From Spirochaetales bacterium UBA4629 (GTDB lineage: Bacteria > Spirochaetota > Spirochaetia > Sphaerochaetales > Sphaerochaetaceae), in NCBI GenBank assembly GCA_002406055.1, contig DHMZ01000119.1, positions 1 through 21,645 on the forward strand: a stretch of DNA of 21,645 nt. Reading direction: 5' to 3'. Below, piece after piece: positions 15,369-21,645 of the stretch. Numbering within the stretch: the first letter of the stretch is position 1; each line of letters begins with the position of its first letter. The notes beneath the pieces are model-generated. The model did not search any database. It saw only the letters and a program-made list of their open reading frames with translations, and had not been told where the DNA came from. Made by a program: the position numbers and the translations under genes.

Positions 15369-15396
15369 TTGATTTTTTTTTTACTTCTGCTATTAT
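15369..15396 (+). promoter_or_regulatory. Promoter of the RloA/RloB-LuxR-hydrolase operon
   Basis: -35 TTGATT (15369-15374), 16-bp spacer, -10 TATTAT (15391-15396), preceded by TGC (15388-15390), which makes an extended -10. The predicted start near 15403 leaves about 19 nt of leader containing GGAGG at 15410-15414, 7 nt before the ATG at 15422. The T-rich spacer is unusual. Confidence 0.65.
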
Positions 15397-15421
15397 AAAA
15401 AAAGTAAATGGAGGAAGTCCC

Positions 15422-16675
15422 ATGCTATTGTCAATGACACTTGCAAATTACAAGTCTGTGAAGGATCCTCAGACTATTTCATTCATCGCGCTTAGCGATA
15501 AAAGGATGGATGCTACAAAGACTATTAGTGGAACAGATAAGTTTGATGTTCTAAAGTCTAGCGCCATCATCGGTCCAAATGGAGCTGGAAAGAGCTCTTT
15601 TGTCAGAGCGCTTGAAGCTGTAAAAGGCATTCTTTTTGCCCCAGAGGATTCACCTAATCCTTTACGCAGATACTTAGCAAAAGCTGCTTTTGCTTATGGT
15701 GACGGAAAGACAAGACCTAGTGAAATCTCAATGGATGTCCTTCTCAATAAAGGAAACCCAGAAGACGAAAATCAGCCTAGCATTATAGCTCGCTATACAA
15801 TTAAAGCTACTCAGGAGCGTTTCTATGAAGAATCTCTCCACTACATTATTAACGGTTCAAAGAAAATAATGTTTGAACGTGTTTGGAATAATGGTGAGTA
15901 TACATATCGCTTCGGTAAATATTACAGAGGAGAAAAGAAGAGACAGGCAAGTAAGCTTGCTGAAGATAGATCCTTCTTACAGGGAGCAGCTCTTAAGGGC
16001 GGTCAGACAGCATCTGAGCTATATTCTTGGCTTGATAAATCTCTTGATGTACTTCCTCTTGGTTATGGTCAGAGTGCAGAAAAGGTCATTATTGAGGGCT
16101 TAAAAGCTCATCCAGATTGGTCAGATCAGATTGTTAATTTCCTTTGGGCTTTAGACGTAACAGATATCTACCGTTTACAGGTAATTAAAAATGATAAAGG
16201 TATGGAGACTGTAGGTATTAGTCACTGCTTTGTAAATGCTAAGGGTACTGAAGCTTATGGTCAGACATTCATGAATGAATCTCTATCTTTAAGAAGATTG
16301 ATTTTGATTGCAGTATCATTCTTCAATGCATTCATTGACAAGAAAACAATTGTAATCGATGACTTCGGTCAGCTCTTACATCCTTATGTTCTCTGTCACA
16401 TTGTTGAACTCTTCCATGCAAATGACACAGAGTCTCAGTTAATTGTTGTTGATTGTAACCCAGCTCTATTACAGAAGGGACTTATGAGAAAGGATAGCAT
16501 CTGGTTTGCAGAGAAGGGAACAGATAGTTCTACAGAGTTTGTTTCTCTTGCTGACTTCAGAGGTGTAAAGGGTAAGGTTAGCATCTATGACTCTTACTTA
16601 CAGGGTGTCTTTGGTGCTGTTCCTATTGAGAGTGATTTCTGCTTTCAGAATAATCCAGTAAAGGAGACTAAGTAA
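15422..16675 (+). CDS. RloA/AbiLi-like AAA ATPase with altered catalytic motifs
   Basis: A 417-residue ATPase of the AAA_15/AAA_21 (SMC/ABC-like) group. The N-terminus MTLANYKSVKDPQTISF and Walker A GPNGAGKSS (51-59) are typical. The C-terminal part has the RloA/AbiLi layout: LHPYVLCHIVELF, SQLIVV, then RKDSIWFAEKG and SLADFRG, and the closing YLQGVFGAVP. Three other motifs are off consensus: Walker B is IDDFG with Asp314 where catalytic Glu is usual; the signature region reads NESLSLRRL instead of ESxGT; and the switch region reads DCNP (344-347) where THD is usual. It may bind ATP but hydrolyse it poorly. All 15 Gln codons are CAG, as in the ribosomal genes. The RloB-like gene follows after 1 nt. 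Confidence 0.85.
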   Translation: MLLSMTLANYKSVKDPQTISFIALSDKRMDATKTISGTDKFDVLKSSAIIGPNGAGKSSFVRALEAVKGILFAPEDSPNPLRRYLAKAAFAYGDGKTRPSEISMDVLLNKGNPEDENQPSIIARYTIKATQERFYEESLHYIINGSKKIMFERVWNNGEYTYRFGKYYRGEKKRQASKLAEDRSFLQGAALKGGQTASELYSWLDKSLDVLPLGYGQSAEKVIIEGLKAHPDWSDQIVNFLWALDVTDIYRLQVIKNDKGMETVGISHCFVNAKGTEAYGQTFMNESLSLRRLILIAVSFFNAFIDKKTIVIDDFGQLLHPYVLCHIVELFHANDTESQLIVVDCNPALLQKGLMRKDSIWFAEKGTDSSTEFVSLADFRGVKGKVSIYDSYLQGVFGAVPIESDFCFQNNPVKETK

Positions 16676-16676
16676 G

Positions 16677-17300
16677 ATGGCAATTAGAAAGAAGAATAAA
16701 GTCGAAGCTAAGGGCTCAATGTTAATGGTTTGTGCTACAGATGCTGAGGTTGCTTTCTTTTCTCAGTTCAGAAAAGACTGCAGATACTCTAACCTCACAG
16801 TTTTAAAGAGCTCATCAAATAATCTCGAAAAACTTCTTAGTGAAGCAGGTAGTCTCAGAACAAAGGGTAAATACACAACTGTTTGGTGTGTATTTGGCCT
16901 AGATGAAGTTAATGCATCAAGAGAAGATGTAGCATCTGCAGAGGAAATGGCAGACAAGAAGAGAGTTAAGATGCTCTATTTTGATCCATCATTTGATCTC
17001 TACTTTGCTCTCTTTGAGATGTCTCCAAGAAAGGTTGTTACAAAAGAAGAGCTCGAAAGAAGATGCCAGCAGGCATTCCCTGGCTATGAGCTAACAACAA
17101 AGTACTTCCTTACAACAGGACTCAATCTTAACTTTAAGATTTATCCTCGCTTGGCTGTTGCAGATCAGAACGCAAGATCTTACAACGACCTATGCGATAT
17201 GGATACTGGCTATAAGGCAACAACTCTTCCTCTCTTCTTTGAAGACCTCAAGAGTGTTTGTGGTCAGGCAGATATGTCTCACGCTAGAAATAGATTCTAA
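16677..17300 (+). CDS. RloB-like Toprim-fold protein with altered active-site motifs
   Basis: A 207-residue protein matching RloB (AbiLii-like) in order and length. A short basic N-terminus leads to MLMVCATDAEVAFF (15-28), in the place of the usual VCEGxxTExxYF. Then come TTVWCVFGLDE (67-77), in the place of VWCVFDxDD, and FDPSFDLYFALF (102-113), in the place of SNPxFELWLLLHF. The Toprim Glu of CEG is Ala20 here and the first Asp of DxD is Gly74; only Asp76 remains. If the alignment is right, nuclease activity is doubtful. All five Gln codons are CAG. AAGGAG lies 10 nt before the ATG. The stop shares one base with the next ATG. Confidence 0.75.
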   Translation: MAIRKKNKVEAKGSMLMVCATDAEVAFFSQFRKDCRYSNLTVLKSSSNNLEKLLSEAGSLRTKGKYTTVWCVFGLDEVNASREDVASAEEMADKKRVKMLYFDPSFDLYFALFEMSPRKVVTKEELERRCQQAFPGYELTTKYFLTTGLNLNFKIYPRLAVADQNARSYNDLCDMDTGYKATTLPLFFEDLKSVCGQADMSHARNRF

Positions 17301-18196
17301 TGGACAAAGCTGCCACAATAGTAAGTATGGCCTCATTGGTCATTGCATCTATGAACCTTTCTCTTTCGATTGTGTTTTCAAAAAAATCGAAAGAGAGATG
17401 GGCTCAATGGAATATTGTACTTGCCGCTACTCTTTTAGCAATGGCAGTTTTTTATACGCTTAATTTGCTTTCGGGATTTCTTTTTACAGGAATCCCTTTG
17501 GTTGTTTTGAGATATGTCTTTGATGCATTCTATATAATCGACACATCATTTATTGTTGTGTTTATTTGTCGTTTTGCATCTTGGCTCATCGCACGACCAA
17601 TGGGCAAACTAGAGATTGTTTTAACATTTGTCATTGGCGTTGTTTATTTGGCTTTTTCTACTCTTACTACGATAATGGATTTGCCATTATTAAAAGTCTT
17701 ACAACCTCTTGTTGTCGCCATAAATGTAATCTATTGCTTAATAATTATGCTCTATTACAGGTCAAATATCTCTAATAAACTTATAAAAGATGTGGTCACT
17801 GTTTTTGCAATTATTACATTTACAACTGTTCCTCTTTTAGTCATTTCTTCAATATTTACTAATACAAGGCAACTTGTATTTGCTACTGTTGAAATTGCTT
17901 ATTTCATAATGCACCTAACATTTATGTTTATTGCGCTAGAAAGGGCTGAAGAAAAAAATGCAAAGGAGAAGAGGGAAGGGGAACCTAAGCTCGAAGACTA
18001 TAGTGAGTTTAAAATCACAGAACGAGAGTTTGAGGTTATTAAGCTAATTAAGAAGGGGCTGACTAATAAAGAGATTGGTTATGAACTAGGAATTAGTGTT
18101 AATACAGTTAATAACCATATAGCAAATATATTCCAGAAGACTGGAGTAAAATCTCGTATTGACTTACTAAATGTACTTGAGGAGGCTACCTGGTGA
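17300..18196 (+). CDS. Membrane-bound LuxR-type regulator (7 TM plus HTH)
   Basis: A 298-residue protein with seven hydrophobic segments (about residues 8-26, 38-63, 65-99, 105-126, 131-153, 162-185 and 191-212), then a charged linker and a C-terminal LuxR/GerE helix-turn-helix from about residue 236: ITEREFEVIKLIKKGLTNKEIGYELGISVNTVNNHI, then FQKTGVKSRIDLL. The HTH is complete, including the conserved TxxExEVIxLIxxGxTNKEI pattern, so DNA binding from the membrane is plausible. The ATG overlaps the RloB-like stop by one base (TAATG) and has no Shine-Dalgarno, which suggests coupled, low-level translation. Three of four Gln codons are CAA, a clear change from the two genes upstream. Confidence 0.88.
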   Translation: MDKAATIVSMASLVIASMNLSLSIVFSKKSKERWAQWNIVLAATLLAMAVFYTLNLLSGFLFTGIPLVVLRYVFDAFYIIDTSFIVVFICRFASWLIARPMGKLEIVLTFVIGVVYLAFSTLTTIMDLPLLKVLQPLVVAINVIYCLIIMLYYRSNISNKLIKDVVTVFAIITFTTVPLLVISSIFTNTRQLVFATVEIAYFIMHLTFMFIALERAEEKNAKEKREGEPKLEDYSEFKITEREFEVIKLIKKGLTNKEIGYELGISVNTVNNHIANIFQKTGVKSRIDLLNVLEEATW

Positions 18197-19068
18197 GAGA
18201 GGATCTCCCATATAGTTTTAGTGTTCCAAAAGAATGGTATACAAATTGTTATATAGATAAAGGAGCGGAGTGTAGTGCTTCTCGCTCCTTCTCTATTTGT
18301 CATAGTGATAATAAAGAAAAAGCAGTGCTTCTTGTCCATGGTTATGCAGGATATCCTGGGGAACTTATTACGCCAGCAGAAGCTTTGTTTCTTTCTGGTT
18401 ATGATGCTTTTGTCCCTCGTCTTCCAGGTAACGGGACAACAGGAGATGATTTTCTTTCTTCCTCTTCCTCTGATTGGCTTACTTTATGTCGCAATGCCCT
18501 TGACGATTTATTTAGGAGATATGAGAAGGTATCTATCGTAGGCCACTCTATGGGCGGGGCAATTTCTCTAATCATGGCTAGAGAGTATCCTCAGCTAAAT
18601 AGAGTGGTTTCTGTTTGCCCTGCAATTGTTGTAAATGGCTTAGATGACAAAACAGTAAGTGGTTTAAAGCTTATTGCAAAGGTCAAAAAAAGAATAAAGC
18701 AAGATTGGCATAGTGATAGTGAATACAAAATGCACTATGAAAATGCCCCATGCGACGACGAATATCTTGGTAAAGAATATTGGTCTTACATGTTTCCGAA
18801 AGAAATAATTGAGCTAGATAAAATCGCAAAAGAAGCTAAGGAAAGTATTAAGAGTATAAGAGTAGCAACTTTAGTTATTAGAGCTGGTAATGATGCTCTT
18901 GTACCACATAGCGCGATTGAGTACATAAAAGAAAACAATAGCAAAATCAAAGTAGTAACAATAGAGAATGCAACTCACTATATCTATTACGATAAAGTTG
19001 ATGGTACTGAAGAAAAGGCTATAGAGGAAACAGACGCTTTTCTAAATAGCAACAAATCAGAAATATAA
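18193..19068 (+). CDS. Alpha/beta hydrolase (carboxylesterase/monoacylglycerol lipase-like)
   Basis: A 291-residue serine hydrolase. The oxyanion-hole strand VLLVHGYAG (46-53), nucleophile elbow GHSMGG with Ser119, acid Asp234 (RAGNDALVPHS) and His262 (NATHYIYYD) form a complete triad. PRLPGNGTTGDDF after strand 4 is the spelling of the carboxylesterase/monoglyceride lipase branch. It has no signal peptide, so it is cytoplasmic. It starts at GTG 18193 (GTGA overlap with the regulator stop) behind a strong GAGGAGG (18179-18185) 7 nt upstream. Being last in the operon after a membrane regulator suggests action on an acyl ester or lipid, but the substrate is unknown. Confidence 0.9.
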   Translation: MREDLPYSFSVPKEWYTNCYIDKGAECSASRSFSICHSDNKEKAVLLVHGYAGYPGELITPAEALFLSGYDAFVPRLPGNGTTGDDFLSSSSSDWLTLCRNALDDLFRRYEKVSIVGHSMGGAISLIMAREYPQLNRVVSVCPAIVVNGLDDKTVSGLKLIAKVKKRIKQDWHSDSEYKMHYENAPCDDEYLGKEYWSYMFPKEIIELDKIAKEAKESIKSIRVATLVIRAGNDALVPHSAIEYIKENNSKIKVVTIENATHYIYYDKVDGTEEKAIEETDAFLNSNKSEI

Positions 19069-19078
19069 TAATTATGCA

Positions 19079-19101
19079 ACAACATGAGTTGTAATTTTTT
19101 T
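19079..19101 (+). terminator. Candidate terminator of the RloA/RloB-LuxR-hydrolase operon
   Basis: A short 5-bp stem, ACAAC (19079-19083) with GTTGT (19088-19092), a 4-nt loop, then AA and seven T to 19101. The stem is short, so termination may be incomplete. Confidence 0.45.
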
Positions 19102-19151
19102 ATACTTTCATAATTCCCTCTAAACTAAACAAAAGCTCTCTTGATAAGTCG

Positions 19152-19180
19152 TTAATAAATAGAAAATGACGACATATAAT
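19152..19180 (+). promoter_or_regulatory. Promoter of the large lipoprotein gene
   Basis: -35 TTAATA (19152-19157), 17-bp spacer, perfect -10 TATAAT (19175-19180). The predicted start near 19187 leaves a leader of about 20 nt with AAGGGGG at 19197-19203 as ribosome site. Confidence 0.7.
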
Positions 19181-19207
19181 CAGGGTGCTTATAAATAAGG
19201 GGGAACA

Positions 19208-21574
19208 ATGATGAAAAGAAACTTATACGTTGTTGTTGCATTATTAGTGCTTATTTTCTTGTCTGTCTCTTGTGAAAACAACATAATGACAGAAACTGGT
19301 TCTCTTGAAATCAAGATAGATAATACTGTCCGAGGGCTAGAGCCAAACATTTCACTAAAAACAAATACCTACAGGATTACAGTAACTGCTCCAAATGGGG
19401 AATCAGGTGAGTATAGCTTATCTCCAAATGCAGAATTTGGAACCCTAAAGGGGTTAATGGTTGGTACCTGGAACATTAAAGTTGAAGCTTTGAATTTAAA
19501 TGGTGATGTAATTGGAGAAGGAACAGAAAAAGTAAATATTGAAAAGGACAAAATTAATAGTGTTTTTGTTACTGTAAAAGAAGTCTCTGGAGAGGGAACA
19601 TTAACTGTAACGATTGCTGGAAATAATCCCAATAACTCCACTTATAGCTTGAGTATCAAAAAGAATAATAGTGGAACACTAGAAGAAGTGACGAAAGTAG
19701 ATTTTACCAATGTTAATGGTGTTTTAAAAGCAGAGGTCTCCCTTGATAATGGTTTTTATTCATTCCAAATTGAGTCATCTTCTTCTAAAGAGACAGTTCC
19801 TGCTCCAGAAGCTGTAAGAATAGTAAAAGGTGACAGCATTTCTGTGGAATACGAAATTCAAACAAGTGAAATGGGTGATGGAAAATTAACAATAGTAGAT
19901 GCTATTGTTCCCACTCCTAGTTTGAAATTAAAACTATCATCCTCTTTATTAAAAGAAGGAGATTCTCTAACAGTTACTGCAGAAGGAATGGTCGGCACTT
20001 TTGAATGGTTTTTAGATAAAAAGAAAATTGAAGGAGCAGTGACAAATACAGTAACAATTGATAGTCTTTCTGTTCAAGGCGAATATGAAATAACCTGCAT
20101 AGTACATGATTCTGCATCCATTATTTGGTCTGAGTCAAAATCTTTTGAAGTACATAGTAAGGATTATCGCCCACAAAGCGTTACGTTAAAAGGTAGTGTG
20201 GAGTTCTATCTTGCTTCGGATGTTTTAGTTCCAAGAGGATTATATTATGTTAATCTTTACGATGGTGGTTCGAGAGCTAGAAATATTCGCCATTACATAA
20301 ACTACTACGAAGACGAGGCAACATTTACTTGTTCCTTAGACGAAGAATTTACTAATGAAGGTTATTACTACTACTTTGAAACTGAATATCTAGAAAGCGA
20401 GAACAAAACGCTTGTTCTTATCGTTATCGATAAAGAGTTAGAGAGTTATGGCTATCTAAATATCACTAATGAGACGAACTACGATTTAACTCCTTATAAT
20501 AAGTATGTTGGTAAATTTATTTGTAGAGATGGTTATATACCTATTCTTCCATATAACAAAGGCCGAACAATAAAGCTAGAGGTTGGAACTTATGAGCCAA
20601 ATAACTATGGGTATACAGGAGACAATGTAGGCTTTGTTTGGCCGAAAATGAGTAAAGATTATATATCTATAAAAGAAGGTGAGACAACAGAATTAAAGGC
20701 ATACTCAACCTATGGCACAATTACATTCGAGAACTCTAACTTCAAAGAAGGTGAAACATATTGGGTATATCTTATGAATGGAGCAAATTATAACAGGACT
20801 AGGTTTAGAGCAGAACAAGGTAAACTGAAGGTGAACATTGATTCTAGTAGTTATTCCTATGACAAGATACTTATCGTAAACGTAAATAATCCTGACTGTT
20901 ATTATGAAACAACTGAAGTTGTTTCCAATGGTAATAGTATTACAGTTCCTGTTGAGAATACGGCAATGAATTATGTTGATTCGGGAGTAAATATCCCCGC
21001 AGGAAGAGTAGTTGTTGATGCTGATCCAAGGGTATTAATAGGTCGAGATTCTTATCTTATTTTCTGGAATATAAAGAATGGAGATAATACACTAGTAGAT
21101 AATAATTTAGATTCCAATTGGTCTGATGATTTTTATCTAGATAGCTCTGGTAGACTATATTATAAAGACATTTCTTCTTCTAATTATTCTATTAGTGTTA
21201 CTACAGAAGAAAAGAGTGATTCTAATGGAAATTATACTTTAGTAAAATTTACTTTAGATAAAGATTTTGAACACACAGGAACACTCGTTGTTAATTACGA
21301 TATTCCCGAAAATGTTGAGCTCTCAACAAATAACAGATCATCTGTAGGAGTATATAAAAATAGTGGGAAAGAAAGAGCATATATTCCTGTTAAATCAAAT
21401 GAATCTATTACTTTAAAGCTTGAAGCAGGAAGCTATTCGCAGGATGGTTGGTGGAGTCGTATTTATGATACTTCAGGAAAAGAATACTACCCAACATTCA
21501 CACCTGAAAACTTTGTAATAAGAGAAGGTGAAACAACAACTATAACTGTTACACTTGAAGAGTACTTTGACTAA
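19208..21574 (+). CDS. Large surface lipoprotein with beta-sandwich domains
   Basis: A 788-residue predicted lipoprotein. The signal runs to Cys22 (LIFLSVSCENN), a relaxed spirochaete lipobox. Residues about 30-125 form a domain I associate with spirochaete lipoproteins (TGSLEIKIDNTVRGLEPNIS, then YRITVTAPNG, LMVGTWNIKVEALNLNGDVIGEG). A second beta domain follows at about 130-225, then an Ig/PKD-like domain at about 235-320 (LKEGDSLTVTAEG, FEWFLDKKKIEG, YEITCIVHD). The C-terminal half is Tyr/Asn/Ser-rich and contains an imperfect duplication (about 385-500 and 655-785). ATG 19208 or 19211 could be used. The architecture suggests an anchored surface adhesin or glycan-binding protein; there is no enzymatic motif. 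It has its own promoter and terminator. Confidence 0.8.
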   Translation: MMKRNLYVVVALLVLIFLSVSCENNIMTETGSLEIKIDNTVRGLEPNISLKTNTYRITVTAPNGESGEYSLSPNAEFGTLKGLMVGTWNIKVEALNLNGDVIGEGTEKVNIEKDKINSVFVTVKEVSGEGTLTVTIAGNNPNNSTYSLSIKKNNSGTLEEVTKVDFTNVNGVLKAEVSLDNGFYSFQIESSSSKETVPAPEAVRIVKGDSISVEYEIQTSEMGDGKLTIVDAIVPTPSLKLKLSSSLLKEGDSLTVTAEGMVGTFEWFLDKKKIEGAVTNTVTIDSLSVQGEYEITCIVHDSASIIWSESKSFEVHSKDYRPQSVTLKGSVEFYLASDVLVPRGLYYVNLYDGGSRARNIRHYINYYEDEATFTCSLDEEFTNEGYYYYFETEYLESENKTLVLIVIDKELESYGYLNITNETNYDLTPYNKYVGKFICRDGYIPILPYNKGRTIKLEVGTYEPNNYGYTGDNVGFVWPKMSKDYISIKEGETTELKAYSTYGTITFENSNFKEGETYWVYLMNGANYNRTRFRAEQGKLKVNIDSSSYSYDKILIVNVNNPDCYYETTEVVSNGNSITVPVENTAMNYVDSGVNIPAGRVVVDADPRVLIGRDSYLIFWNIKNGDNTLVDNNLDSNWSDDFYLDSSGRLYYKDISSSNYSISVTTEEKSDSNGNYTLVKFTLDKDFEHTGTLVVNYDIPENVELSTNNRSSVGVYKNSGKERAYIPVKSNESITLKLEAGSYSQDGWWSRIYDTSGKEYYPTFTPENFVIREGETTTITVTLEEYFD
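20363..21562 (+). repeat. Imperfect protein-level duplication inside the large lipoprotein
   Basis: Two segments, about 20363-20710 and 21172-21562, encode related sequences. Matching landmarks in order are NKTLVLIVIDKELESYGYLNI with NYTLVKFTLDKDFEHTGTLVV, GRTIKLEVGTYEPN with SITLKLEAGSYSQD, and YISIKEGETTELK with FVIREGETTTITV. The DNA itself is diverged, so the duplication is old. The stretch between the copies is only loosely similar. Confidence 0.6.
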
Positions 21575-21596
21575 ATATAATTTTAATCCTAGTATT

Positions 21597-21641
21597 GGGT
21601 TGTTATCTATTGAGTTGTTACTTAATAGGTAGCAACCTTTT
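21597..21641 (+). terminator. Terminator after the large lipoprotein gene
   Basis: A 14-bp stem with two G-U pairs, GGTTGTTATCTATT (21598-21611) with AATAGGTAGCAACC (21624-21637), a 12-nt loop, then TTTTATTA. The T-run is short, but the stem is long and lies 23 nt after the stop. Confidence 0.7.
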
Positions 21642-21645
21642 ATTA

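Noticed and set aside
15185..15421. CRISPR-like or tRNA structure in the largest intergenic stretch
   Set aside because: The repeats are 8-9 nt, alternate in orientation and lack regular spacers, and no cloverleaf can be drawn.

Overview
The window looks like chromosomal DNA of a low-GC, host-associated spirochaete, possibly near Sphaerochaeta or Treponema. The signs are a substrate-binding protein with a 'VFAQGASE' export signal, lipoproteins with relaxed lipoboxes, a large spirochaete-style lipoprotein with a C-terminal duplication, and an rplU-rpmA pair without the Firmicutes-type L27 extension or the Prp protease gene. The genus is inference. I saw no tRNA, rRNA, insertion sequence, prophage gene or CRISPR array. 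No gap exceeds 300 bases; the longest (15185-15421) holds candidate hairpins, a repeated octamer and a promoter.

Layout. 1-1192: 3' part of a metallo-beta-lactamase-fold gene overlapping a C_GCAxxG_C_C family gene. 1167-1762: convergent TetR regulator with a palindromic operator between its own -35 and -10. 1867-5049: rplU-rpmA-obgE-nadD-yqeK-rsfS and a terminator (ribosome, GTPase, NAD synthesis). 5100-11167: a six-gene operon of LacI regulator, PhnD-type binding protein, PhnC ATPase, two PhnE permeases and a cytoplasmic 5'-nucleotidase/cyclic phosphodiesterase-like enzyme, closed by a terminator. 11172-14015 (minus): 46-aa acidic small ORF, MATE exporter, M18 aminopeptidase. 14062-15254: lipoprotein with TPR-like C-terminus, then candidate hairpins. 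15369-19101: four-gene operon of RloA/AbiLi-like ATPase, RloB-like Toprim protein, 7-TM LuxR-type regulator and alpha/beta hydrolase. 19152-21641: large lipoprotein with its own promoter and terminator.

Three things stand out. First, the ATPase/RloB pair has the architecture of an RloAB (AbiL-like) anti-phage system, but most catalytic motifs are altered in both proteins while codon use matches the ribosomal protein genes. That suggests a strongly expressed, repurposed or regulatory pair linked to a membrane regulator and a lipase-like enzyme. Second, three transcription units (TetR, LacI and the acidic small ORF) have good sigma-70-type promoters whose predicted start falls at the ATG, with no Shine-Dalgarno, so their mRNAs are probably leaderless. 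Third, the PhnCDE-type importer is paired with an intracellular nucleotidase-like enzyme and no phosphonate-cleaving gene, suggesting import of a nucleotide or another organophosphate.
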